Origin: a bacterium
GTDB lineage: Bacteria > AUK180
Assembly: GCA_021162505.1 (NCBI GenBank)
Contig: JAGGYO010000280.1
Location: 1 to 8,498 of the forward strand
Direction of reading: 5' to 3'
Length of the DNA stretch: 8,498 nucleotides
Shown one piece after another: positions 1 through 6,635 of the stretch (the first letter of the stretch is position 1; each line of letters begins with the position of its first letter). The notes beneath the pieces are model-generated. The model searched no databases, was not told the origin of the DNA, and saw only the letters and a program-made list of their open reading frames with translations. The position numbers were made by a program, and so were the translations under genes.

Positions 1-1
1 C

Positions 2-1186
2 CTGTCTTTTGATATTAATGATACTGATTATATTATAATAAATACCTGCTCTTTCATAGAACCGTCAATGGAGGAGAGCTATAATGCTATTAAAGAGGCT
101 ATTATATTGAAAAAGGAAGGCAAGATAGAGCGTATCATTGTATCCGGTTGTTTACCCGAAAGATTTCAGGGTAATATAGCTTTTTCAAATGAAATAGACG
201 CTATTAGGGGTATTGACCATTATAATAATATTACTGAATTTTATAATTTCAATAAAAAGGTTCTTTTAGGAAAACGGACAGAACTTTATGAAAAATGCGA
301 AAGAGCATTGGTATTCGGCAAACATTATGAGTATTTAAAAATAGCAGAGGGCTGTTCTAAGCATTGCACATATTGTATGATCCCTTATATTAAAGGCAAA
401 TTAAGGAGCAAATCAAAAAAGCACATTATTGCTGAAGCAAAAAAAATATTAGATGCGGGAATTCGTGAATTGATAATCATTGCTCAAGACAGTAGTGATT
501 ATGGTAAAGATCGGGACGGGAAATCTCACTTATTGGAATTATTAGAAGAACTTGATAAATTGGGCTTTGCCTGGATTCGTGTTCACTATCTGTACCCTGA
601 CATAATAAGCAAAGAGTTCGTTGATGCGATCTTTAATATGAAAACCGTGCTTCCATATTTTGATATTCCGCTGCAGCATATAGATGAGCGATTACTAAAA
701 TTAATGGGTAGAAAACCGCTTTCTAAAGATTTTTTTCCATTGCTAAAATATATAAAAAAATCAGGAGGCGAGATCAGAACCTCTTTTATTATTGGATTTC
801 CATCAGAAATGCCCGCGGATTTTGAAAAAATATTGAATTTTATCAAGGAATTTGCTTTATCAAGGGTTTCCGTTTTCCCGTATTATGATGAGAGAAATTT
901 GGTAAATTCCATGTCCCTTTTACCCGTAGAAAAAGAAATTGTAGATAAACGACTTGATTTAATGGAAAATATGATCTCAGAAAATATTTATAGAGAATTC
1001 TCAAAAGGAAAAAGGGAAAAAGTAATAATTGATGAAGAGGGTTCCGGTTATTATTTGGGAAGGACCTTCCGAGATTCACCTGATGTAGATCTTACTATTA
1101 AGATCACCGGAAAAAATATACATCTTGGTAATTTCTATAGGGTAAAGTTATCCGTTAAAAACGGAGAGCTATGGGGGAGAAAATGA
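2..1186 (+). CDS. rimO: Ribosomal protein S12 methylthiotransferase RimO, 5'-truncated by window edge
   Basis: RimO is a radical-SAM enzyme with two iron-sulfur clusters that adds a methylthio group to an aspartate of ribosomal protein S12. The reading frame is open from base 2 without an initiator, so the start lies off the window; about 35 residues are missing compared with a usual 430-440 aa. The 394 visible residues begin inside the N-terminal UPF0004 domain. Two of its cluster cysteines are visible, in INTCSF (nt 47) and SGCLPER (nt 149); the first one is off the edge. The radical-SAM signature CxxxCxxC (CSKHCTYC) has its cysteines at nt 353, 365 and 374. The C-terminus has a TRAM-like domain with GRTFRDSPDVD, which is typical of RimO and separates it from MiaB. 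The gene ends in ATGA shared with the pgsA start, so the two are probably co-transcribed. The family call is firm. Confidence 0.95.
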   Translation: MSFDINDTDYIIINTCSFIEPSMEESYNAIKEAIILKKEGKIERIIVSGCLPERFQGNIAFSNEIDAIRGIDHYNNITEFYNFNKKVLLGKRTELYEKCERALVFGKHYEYLKIAEGCSKHCTYCMIPYIKGKLRSKSKKHIIAEAKKILDAGIRELIIIAQDSSDYGKDRDGKSHLLELLEELDKLGFAWIRVHYLYPDIISKEFVDAIFNMKTVLPYFDIPLQHIDERLLKLMGRKPLSKDFFPLLKYIKKSGGEIRTSFIIGFPSEMPADFEKILNFIKEFALSRVSVFPYYDERNLVNSMSLLPVEKEIVDKRLDLMENMISENIYREFSKGKREKVIIDEEGSGYYLGRTFRDSPDVDLTIKITGKNIHLGNFYRVKLSVKNGELWGRK

Positions 1187-1734
1187 AAAATGTACCGAAT
1201 ATTTTAACAGTATTGAGAATAGTTCTTGCTATTGTTTTTGTGATTCTATTTATTTTACACTTCTATACCTGTGCGCTTATTGTTTTTATAGTTTCAAGTT
1301 TAACAGATTTTTTCGACGGACAGATAGCAAGAAAGTATAATGTTGTCAGTGATTTTGGAAAGTTTGCAGATCCTTTGGCAGATAAGATCCTTGTGTTTTC
1401 CGCTCTCTTATTATTAGTTGAGATCGAATTTATCCCTGCATGGATCGTTATCTTCATTCTTTTCAGGGAATTTACTATCAATGGTTTGAGAATGGTATTT
1501 GCTGCAAAGGGAAAGGTGGTACCTGCAATGTTCTCGGGAAAATTAAAGACCACTATTCAAATGTTCGTCATTATTTTTTTACTCTATATTACAATTATTG
1601 TCAAGGGTAATATACTTGAAATTTCAAGTTCTTTTGATCTTTGGAGAAACATTGCCAATTATCTTCTTTTAATTATTGTTTTGTATTCCTTTATTGATTA
1701 TTTATTTAGATTTGATTTAAAAAAGATATTCTGA
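1183..1734 (+). CDS. pgsA: CDP-diacylglycerol--glycerol-3-phosphate 3-phosphatidyltransferase (PgsA-type)
   Basis: This integral membrane enzyme transfers the phosphatidyl group from CDP-diacylglycerol to glycerol-3-phosphate, the committed step to phosphatidylglycerol and cardiolipin. The complete CDP-alcohol phosphotransferase signature DxxDGxxARx8GxxxDxxxD spans residues 42-67 (D42, D45, G46, A49, R50, G59, D63, D67). Several hydrophobic membrane segments lie around residues 11-40, 68-95, 124-140 and 157-175. The 183-aa length is usual for the family. I chose ATG at 1183 because it overlaps the rimO stop as ATGA and gives MKNVPNILTVLRI, matching family N-termini; GGGGGAG at 1173-1179 can serve as its ribosome binding site, though the spacing is short. 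An in-frame ATG at 1171 would add four residues and cannot be excluded. The exact alcohol acceptor is inferred from the rimO-pgsA adjacency, which is common in bacteria. Confidence 0.92.
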   Translation: MKNVPNILTVLRIVLAIVFVILFILHFYTCALIVFIVSSLTDFFDGQIARKYNVVSDFGKFADPLADKILVFSALLLLVEIEFIPAWIVIFILFREFTINGLRMVFAAKGKVVPAMFSGKLKTTIQMFVIIFLLYITIIVKGNILEISSSFDLWRNIANYLLLIIVLYSFIDYLFRFDLKKIF

Positions 1735-2276
1735 ATTTCAATCCAATTTTTTACTCTAATGATATTTTTGTGAGATACATTTTTATTCCAGGGCCAATCA
1801 AATAATAAAACCTTTACACCTTTCTCTGCAAATTGATAAGCAAAATCCGGATGGTCTTCAATAAAGTATTTAAGATTAGAAAGATGTGTTATATAATTGA
1901 TCTTTTCTTTATAGTCGGTTAAATATAATTCATCATAATAAATATTATTGATCTTCAACCACTCTTTGGTTTGAGCTTCGATTTTTGGCGGTCTTGCCGA
2001 GATAATGATTATATAATAATCTTGATTTTTCAGTCTTTTGACCGTTTCAACACTATTAGGCATAACAGGTATTTTTTGCCATCCCCTTTTCGCAGTAAAA
2101 TCCTGCCAAAACTTACTTATTGTTTTATCGTCAAGATCAAATGCTTCTTCATATTTAAATGGAGAATTATCGCTTCTAAATAATTTTTTGCCGGTTATTC
2201 TCTCCAATTCTTTGGTAAATACTTGGTCAGAATCAGCAAGGACGGAATCAATATCAATTCCGATGACTTTTTTCAT
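1698..2276 (-). CDS. HAD-superfamily 5'(3')-nucleotidase (NT5C/YqfW-like)
   Basis: This is a predicted cytosolic phosphatase of the 5'-nucleotidase C-type family within the HAD superfamily, which dephosphorylates (deoxy)ribonucleoside monophosphates. Motif I is DIDSV at residues 8-12, with nucleophile D8 and acid/base D10. Motif II is the serine in IISAR (S93). K125 is a plausible motif III lysine, and motif IV is the acidic pair in FIEDHP (E140, D141). The C-terminal LFDWPWN stretch followed by RVKNWIEI is typical of this subfamily. Its 192 aa is a normal length. It is the last gene of the five-gene minus-strand operon; its start lies 23 bp inside folE2, and no good Shine-Dalgarno is visible, so it probably depends on translational coupling. 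Its last 37 bp run antisense to the end of pgsA. The true substrate is unknown: a nucleotide is likely, but another small phosphate ester is possible. Confidence 0.85.
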   Translation of the reverse strand: MKKVIGIDIDSVLADSDQVFTKELERITGKKLFRSDNSPFKYEEAFDLDDKTISKFWQDFTAKRGWQKIPVMPNSVETVKRLKNQDYYIIIISARPPKIEAQTKEWLKINNIYYDELYLTDYKEKINYITHLSNLKYFIEDHPDFAYQFAEKGVKVLLFDWPWNKNVSHKNIIRVKNWIEIQNIFFKSNLNK

Positions 2277-3045
2277 ATTCTATCATTGCATAAGCGGAAT
2301 GGTTATGTATAGATTCTATTGATTCCACTTCTACCGTAAATTTATTTATTTTATCAAATTTATCAAGTTGTGCTGCAACATCTCTTGCAACATCTTCCAC
2401 AAAGCGCGGCTTTTCATAAGAGTGTTCGGTAATATATTTTTCATCAGGTCTTTTCAATGTAGTATAAAGCGGGGAGCTTGCAGCGTTTTCACCAATTTCA
2501 ATAAGGTCTTCCAGCCAATAAAAATGTAGCGTATCAATTGTCAGGGTTATATATGCTCTCTGGTTATGAGCATTATGTTTTGATATGGATTTAGAACAAG
2601 GGCAAAGTGTCATTACGGGTATCTTTATCTTCATGGAAATCGCAAATTTATCTTTTTTTATTGAACAATCGTATGTTATGTCATATTTCATTAAACTTTT
2701 TATCTTTGAAACTGGGGCTTCCTTTTCGAGAAAGTATGGAAAATCAATAATTAAGAAAGCCTCATTTGCTTTTAAATTATGTTTTAATTGTTTCAAGGTG
2801 CTTTTTATATTTTTTAGTGAAAGAGTCCCCTTATTCAAATGAATAAGCTCCGTGAACCGACTCATATGAGTTCCCCTTTGAAAATCAGGCAAACAAACCA
2901 ACATATTAATACTTGCAATGGTTGATTGAACTTTATTCTTTTTATCTTCAACCTGTATAGGGATCTGAATATGTTTAACCCCGACCCTATCGACTTTTAC
3001 TTCAAATAATGGCCTTTCATTTTGAACATCTCTTAATTTTTCCAT
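2254..3045 (-). CDS. folE2: GTP cyclohydrolase FolE2 (type IB)
   Basis: FolE2 converts GTP to 7,8-dihydroneopterin triphosphate, the first step of tetrahydrofolate synthesis and of the queuosine precursor route. It is the metal-flexible alternative to the zinc enzyme FolE1. Family signatures appear in order: RDVQNERP near the N-terminus, VGVK at 21-24, LPDFQRGTHMSRF at 52-64, LCPCSK at 147-152 with the active-site cysteine, AHNQR at 159-163, KRPDEKYITEHSYEKPRFVEDVARDV across 198-223 with its conserved glutamate (that stretch is split by the family into two motifs), and ESIHNHSAYA at 244-253. The 263-aa length is complete. The ATG at 3045 has an AAGG ribosome binding site five bases upstream and lies inside the 3' end of the PiT gene (13-bp overlap). 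The gene overlaps the downstream nucleotidase by 23 bp. The family call is firm; whether it feeds folate or queuosine is not visible here. Confidence 0.94.
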   Translation of the reverse strand: MEKLRDVQNERPLFEVKVDRVGVKHIQIPIQVEDKKNKVQSTIASINMLVCLPDFQRGTHMSRFTELIHLNKGTLSLKNIKSTLKQLKHNLKANEAFLIIDFPYFLEKEAPVSKIKSLMKYDITYDCSIKKDKFAISMKIKIPVMTLCPCSKSISKHNAHNQRAYITLTIDTLHFYWLEDLIEIGENAASSPLYTTLKRPDEKYITEHSYEKPRFVEDVARDVAAQLDKFDKINKFTVEVESIESIHNHSAYAMIEYEKSHRN

Positions 3046-4004
3046 AATAACCTTATAATTAATCTGATTAATGCTGTTACAATACCGGCAGCAATGGGCG
3101 TCATTATCCAGCCAATACCGATTTTACCTAATGTTCTAAAATCAATATTTTTAATGCTTTTTACGGCACCAACGCCTGCTACGGCGCCAACTATTGCTTG
3201 TGAGGTAGAAACAGGAACCCTTAATTGTGTATATATCCAAATTGTTATACTTTCAGCTAAAATTGCAACAAGTGCCATGAGAGGATCTAATTTGGAAATT
3301 TTGGTTCCCACTGTTAACATTACTCTTTTTGAATAGGTAACAACACCAATAGCAATAAATATTCCTCCCAATAAAGCCCATAGTTTGGGACTTAATCCCA
3401 TGGGCATTTGCATAGCGTAAATACCTGTTACATTTCCTACATTATTAGCTCCAAGAGAATATGCTCCAAAAGCTCCAACGACCATGATCCCTATTCTTAC
3501 AAAATTATTGTAAAAATTTAAACCATATTTTAATTTAGAGAAAATGTAACGAATTATAATATAGAGAATGAAGCCGATAATAAACCCACCAATTGGTGTT
3601 GTGATCCAACAGATGATGATCTTTATTAATCTTGCTACATTAAGATTTTGTCCTTTCAATAAACCGACACTCAAAATTGAACCTACAAGTGCCTGTGAGG
3701 TTGAGATAGGCAATCTCAAATATGTAAAGAACCAAACACTAATGGCGGCACCCAGAGCAATAGCGTAAACATCGTTCACAGCAAGAACCTCGAATAGCTT
3801 ACCTACTGTGTCAAATGTTTTTGGTCCTTCAAGGTATGACCCCAAAAGTACGAATATACTTGTAATGGCAGCAGCTAACCAGAAGCGGATGATCTTATTT
3901 GCAACAGCAGTTCCAAAAATGTTTGATGTATCATTTGCCCCGAGTCCCCAGCCAAGGAACCCACCTGGAATTATTCTAAGGAAAAACGAAAATATTCCAG
4001 ACAC
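3033..4004 (-). CDS. pit: PiT-family inorganic phosphate transporter
   Basis: This integral membrane symporter imports phosphate using a proton or sodium gradient (Pho4/PiT family, PF01384). The protein shows the family's internal duplication clearly. GANDTSNIFGTAV (22-34) is mirrored by GANNVGNVTGIYA (185-197), LPISTSQALVG (98-108) by VPVSTSQAIVG (263-273), and WITTPIGG (133-140) by WIMTPIAAG (299-307). About ten hydrophobic segments cover its 323 aa, a compact size typical of bacterial and archaeal members that lack the long central loop. The start is GTG at 4004, sharing one base with the stop of the DUF47 gene (TAGTG), with AAAAGGAAAA as ribosome binding site just upstream. The pairing with DUF47 is the classic arrangement for low-affinity phosphate uptake. 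Which ion is coupled, and whether anions such as sulfate are carried, cannot be told from the sequence. Confidence 0.94.
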   Translation of the reverse strand: MSGIFSFFLRIIPGGFLGWGLGANDTSNIFGTAVANKIIRFWLAAAITSIFVLLGSYLEGPKTFDTVGKLFEVLAVNDVYAIALGAAISVWFFTYLRLPISTSQALVGSILSVGLLKGQNLNVARLIKIIICWITTPIGGFIIGFILYIIIRYIFSKLKYGLNFYNNFVRIGIMVVGAFGAYSLGANNVGNVTGIYAMQMPMGLSPKLWALLGGIFIAIGVVTYSKRVMLTVGTKISKLDPLMALVAILAESITIWIYTQLRVPVSTSQAIVGAVAGVGAVKSIKNIDFRTLGKIGIGWIMTPIAAGIVTALIRLIIRLLWKN

Positions 4005-4654
4005 TAAATTTTCCTTTTAACGACCATTATTTCCAAAATATCACTAGCGTCTTCGATCCTGTCTGAAATATCACATAAACTATTAACAAAATCTTTCTTT
4101 AATATTTTCATTGCAAGTCCTTCTTCTTTCTTTTCAAAGAGCGCTTTCTTCAGATCCCACTCGATTTTATCGACATCTTCTTCTAATTTTTCGATCTCCT
4201 GACAATAAACAAGTGTTTCATCAAAATTAGTAAAAAGCACCTTATACGCTGTAACCAACTTATTAAATGCTTCAAGTGAAATTCTTCCGATATTAAGAAG
4301 TTTTTGATATTCTACTTCCGTAATGAGGGGGCTATATAGAACATAATAATCACCCACGGACTCCACTTTATCGGCAATACCGTCCACTTTTTCTACAAAG
4401 CTTAATAGTTCTCCACGCATAGTTGGAAGAAATGCCCCTTTTTCAATGATCTGCAGTATCTTCCTCCTTAAAATATCTGCTTCATGTTCTTTTTTATGAA
4501 TGTTCATAGAACATTCCTTAGCATTATGTTCAGTATTATCAAAAATAGTACTCAGCATTTTATTTAAATATTCAATTGCGCCTTTTACGGCATCAAAATG
4601 CTGAAAGATCAAATCCTTTGTTTCCTTTTCCGCTTTTCCATGTGAAAATATCAT
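4004..4654 (-). CDS. DUF47 / PhoU-like Pit accessory protein
   Basis: This is an all-helical cytosolic protein of the DUF47 family (PF01865, TIGR00153), distantly related to PhoU. In characterised neighbourhoods it sits beside PiT transporters and is thought to regulate them. The 216-aa length is standard. Acidic PhoU-like repeats likely to bind metal are visible: EHEAD (56-60), EKVDGIADKVE (88-98), EEDVDKIEWDLK (158-169) and ISDRIEDASDILE (196-208). The N-terminal pattern, with FQHFDAVKGAIEYLNKML around residues 17-34, is also typical. The start ATG at 4654 overlaps the previous stop as ATGA and follows a strong AAAAGGAGG (4659-4667), so it can be translated efficiently as well as coupled. 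It overlaps the PiT start by one base, which suggests equal expression of the two. The family is certain; the regulatory role is taken from family context. Confidence 0.92.
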   Translation of the reverse strand: MIFSHGKAEKETKDLIFQHFDAVKGAIEYLNKMLSTIFDNTEHNAKECSMNIHKKEHEADILRRKILQIIEKGAFLPTMRGELLSFVEKVDGIADKVESVGDYYVLYSPLITEVEYQKLLNIGRISLEAFNKLVTAYKVLFTNFDETLVYCQEIEKLEEDVDKIEWDLKKALFEKKEEGLAMKILKKDFVNSLCDISDRIEDASDILEIMVVKRKI

Positions 4655-5427
4655 ACCGCCTCCTTTTGCAAGACATCTTGCATTTTGTTATGCAGCAATA
4701 CATTGCTCGCTAAAAAATCATCTCTTCTCAGATCAAGAGAATTATTATCAAAATTAGTTAATTTCCCGCCGGCTTCTTTTAAGACCACAGCTGCTGCTGC
4801 TACATCCCAGATTTTAAGCTGTAATTCCCAATATCCGTCAAATGTCCCTTTTGCAACATAACAGATATCCAAAGCAGCGGATCCGAATCGCCTAATGTCC
4901 CTGCATTTTATTCCGAATTTTACAATATTATCCAAGTTATTTCTTTCATTATCTCTTTTATATGGTAACCCTGTTCCCAAAAGTGCCTGGTTTATTTGAT
5001 TAATTGAAGAAACCTTAATTTTTTCTCCATTAAGAAATGCTCCTTCGCCCTTTTTACCAATGAACATTTCTTCCAAAATGGGATTGAAAACAATACCGAA
5101 TATCCCTTCCCCGTCTTTATAGTATGCAATTGAGATCGCTACAAAAGGGAGTTTATAGAAGAAATTATTGGTACCGTCAATCGGGTCCAATATTATGGTG
5201 TCTCCATCCAGAGAGCCATTTAAATGCTCTTCTTCTGCAATAAAATTCATATTAGGATATTTTTTTAATATGTTGTCAAAAAAGAATCTCTCTATTTCTT
5301 TATCCGTATCGGTCACGATCTCTCTTTCATTTTTCATTTCGTATTTTTTTTCACTTTGAAAGTTCTTTTTTAAAATATTTCCTGCTTCTAAAGTGAGGTT
5401 GAATACATACGAAAATAGCTTCTCCAT
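4651..5427 (-). CDS. Inositol monophosphatase (SuhB/IMPase) family phosphatase
   Basis: This is a magnesium-dependent, lithium-sensitive-type phosphatase of the IMPase superfamily. Members act on inositol-1-phosphate, histidinol phosphate, PAP or fructose-1,6-bisphosphate, so the substrate is open. The metal-binding residues are all present: E65 in the FIAEEEH stretch, D81 and D84 in DPIDGT (81-86), and D208 in WDVAAAAVVLKEAGG (207-221). VTDTDKEIE (38-46) and RRFGSAALD (179-187) also match. The 258-aa length is normal. It is the first gene of the minus-strand operon. The ATG at 5427 gives an N-terminal helix (LTLEAGNILKKNF) expected for the family, so a shorter start is unlikely. No Shine-Dalgarno precedes it, and a TATAAT box ends only seven bases upstream, suggesting a leaderless message. 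It overlaps the DUF47 start by four bases. Confidence 0.92.
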   Translation of the reverse strand: MEKLFSYVFNLTLEAGNILKKNFQSEKKYEMKNEREIVTDTDKEIERFFFDNILKKYPNMNFIAEEEHLNGSLDGDTIILDPIDGTNNFFYKLPFVAISIAYYKDGEGIFGIVFNPILEEMFIGKKGEGAFLNGEKIKVSSINQINQALLGTGLPYKRDNERNNLDNIVKFGIKCRDIRRFGSAALDICYVAKGTFDGYWELQLKIWDVAAAAVVLKEAGGKLTNFDNNSLDLRRDDFLASNVLLHNKMQDVLQKEAV

Positions 5428-5434
5428 AAGGCGT

Positions 5435-5462
5435 ATTATATCATTTTTTCCACTTTTTTCAA
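5435..5462 (-). promoter_or_regulatory. Sigma70-type promoter of the five-gene operon, probably leaderless
   Basis: Read on the minus strand, TTGAAA (5457-5462) and TATAAT (5435-5440) are separated by 16 bp. The -10 box ends seven bases before the ATG of the phosphatase gene, so transcription should begin at or within about three bases of the start codon. No other start codon or ribosome binding site between them offers a conventional leader. Confidence 0.65.
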
Positions 5463-5469
5463 AGAGAAC

Positions 5470-5729
5470 TTGTTTTTATTTTTGAGATTCCGGCAGCCGG
5501 CAACCGCGTAAAAGATGATAAATAATTTCAACATTAAAAAGAAGGTTCAAAATGCCGGAAAGACTTGATTTATGCCGGAGGTTACCTAATTGTCCAAACG
5601 GGACAGAAATGACTAAATAGAATACCACGATACAAACCGCTTCGTGCTTTATAGTGAATGGGGTTTTATTAAAATCTTGGCCAATTAAAATGGAGAGGGG
5701 GACAATTTTTTGGAATTGCGTAGAAAGCA
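5470..5729. other. GC-richer spacer between divergent promoters, with short repeats
   Basis: This is the only sizeable gene-free stretch of the window. Its composition differs from its surroundings: 20 of 40 bases at 5481-5520 and 24 of 60 at 5561-5620 are G or C, against about 25-37% in sampled coding lines. It contains an odd palindrome CCGGCAGCCGG (5490-5500), the 8-bp direct repeat ATGCCGGA at 5552-5559 and 5572-5579 (20-bp period), and the palindrome TTGGCCAA (5677-5684). An 84-codon minus-strand frame crosses it but resembles no family I know. The stretch could be a dispersed repeat, a mobile-element remnant or an operator region. No tRNA, riboswitch or clear terminator was recognised. 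Confidence 0.4.
5552..5579. repeat. Pair of 8-bp direct repeats, 20-bp period
   Basis: ATGCCGGA occurs exactly at 5552-5559 and again at 5572-5579. The 20-bp period is about two helical turns, which would put both copies on the same face of the DNA. They lie midway between the divergent promoters, too far from either -35 box to overlap it. The core GCCGG also occurs at 5496-5500. The function is unknown and chance cannot be excluded. Confidence 0.35.
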
Positions 5730-5758
5730 TTGAAAAATGTTAATAAATATACTATAAT
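5730..5758 (+). promoter_or_regulatory. Sigma70-type promoter of the DUF4349-like gene
   Basis: TTGAAA (5730-5735) and TATAAT (5753-5758) are separated by an ideal 17 bp. The predicted transcription start, near 5765, leaves a short leader of about a dozen bases containing the GGAGG ribosome binding site at 5768-5772. The -35 box also reads as an in-frame TTG codon, which makes an automatic start call at 5730 misleading. Confidence 0.75.
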
Positions 5759-5767
5759 AAAAGAGAT

Positions 5768-5772
5768 GGAGG
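5768..5772 (+). promoter_or_regulatory. Ribosome binding site fixing the start at 5778
   Basis: GGAGG, continuing as GGAGGTGA, lies five bases ahead of ATG 5778 and a few bases after the predicted transcription start. It rules in the ATG at 5778 over the upstream in-frame TTG, ATG and GTG codons. Confidence 0.8.
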
Positions 5773-5777
5773 TGAGT

Positions 5778-6635
5778 ATGAAAACATTTTTAAAAAAAGG
5801 GTGGAAGATATTGATACTTGGTTTTATTGTGATCTTTATTGCCAGATTATTTTATGAGTTCTTTAATCCACATTCGGATAATGGTCATTCACAAGCAATA
5901 ATGATGTCAAGTAATATGGGCTTTTCAAAAAGAAATTTTGCAAGCAACATACAATTGTATAAAGCAAAATCGGCAAAAATTCAAAAAACCGTTCGGGTAG
6001 AACAAAAATATGAAAAGATAGCAGACATTAATACAATAACTAAATATTTTAATGCCGACAAGAAAAAAATATATATTTTGATCAAAGAGATCAAGGGAAT
6101 AGTTCAAACACAAAGAGAATCTGATAAAGGAAAAAAGAGATTTTTATTTTTAAGTGTAGGGATAAAGCCTATTGAATTTGATACTTTTGTTGAAAAAATT
6201 AAGAAAATTGGTGTGATAAAATCGTTTGAAATAAGTAAAAAAGACATGACAAATGAATTTCATCAGCTTATGTCCCAAAGAAAATCTCTTGAAAAAAAAT
6301 TGATTGAAATATCCAAACTAAAAACGGCAAAAGGGAAAATAAGCGAGAAAATAAACTTACAAGAAAAGATCTATCAAATAGAAAATCAACTCCGGAGTTT
6401 CGGATTAAAACTCGGAGATTATGATTTTGAACATGAGTTCTGTACTGTAAAATTTACTCTTCAGGAAGACGGTCGCAATACCTCGTTTTTATTATTGTTT
6501 ATATCGAGCATTTTTTTAGCATTTAAATGGGCATTGAGTGTTACTATTATATCCTTAGGAATTATTTTACTTGGCTCTCTTGTAATATTATTGATCGTAA
6601 CGATTTTGAATAAGTCGGGATTATTTAAATTATAA
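5778..6635 (+). CDS. Membrane-anchored DUF4349-like protein
   Basis: This is a 285-aa protein of unknown function resembling the DUF4349 family (PF14257). It begins with a short basic stretch and one hydrophobic segment (about 10-26), either a signal anchor or an uncleaved signal; there is no lipobox cysteine. The central part has the DUF4349 pattern: a KTVRVEQKYE-like strand (70-79), GIVQTQRESDKGKKRFLFLSVGI (107-129, read as two strands), a FDTFVEKIKKIGVIKSFEISKKDMT region (134-158), and a lysine-rich coiled coil (about 160-205) of the kind that follows in this family. Two hydrophobic segments near the C-terminus (about 236-276) complete it. GGAGG at 5768-5772, five bases before ATG 5778, decides the start; TTG at 5730 is inside the -35 box. 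The gene is transcribed alone, and its last 11 bp overlap the convergent gene. A role in the cell envelope is only inferred. Confidence 0.75.
   Translation: MKTFLKKGWKILILGFIVIFIARLFYEFFNPHSDNGHSQAIMMSSNMGFSKRNFASNIQLYKAKSAKIQKTVRVEQKYEKIADINTITKYFNADKKKIYILIKEIKGIVQTQRESDKGKKRFLFLSVGIKPIEFDTFVEKIKKIGVIKSFEISKKDMTNEFHQLMSQRKSLEKKLIEISKLKTAKGKISEKINLQEKIYQIENQLRSFGLKLGDYDFEHEFCTVKFTLQEDGRNTSFLLLFISSIFLAFKWALSVTIISLGIILLGSLVILLIVTILNKSGLFKL

Noticed and set aside
1171..1182. Earlier ATG for pgsA at 1171
   Set aside because: It has a possible GGAG site at 1163-1166, but ATG 1183 matches family N-termini and forms the common ATGA overlap; kept only as an alternative.
2585..2842. Plus-strand open frame across folE2
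   Set aside because: It lies wholly within a strongly conserved gene on the other strand and its translation looks like a shadow without domain features.
5490..5500. CCGGCAGCCGG palindrome as a terminator
   Set aside because: The stem is only four or five pairs and no T-run follows on either strand in the right place.
5476..5730. 84-codon minus-strand open frame in the spacer
   Set aside because: It resembles no family I recognise, has no convincing ribosome binding site, starts inside the -35 box of the opposite promoter, and lies in a region with repeat-like features.
5428..5777. RNA gene or riboswitch in the only long intergenic region
   Set aside because: No tRNA-like cloverleaf or recognisable riboswitch core is seen, and the two promoters leave almost no leader on either side.
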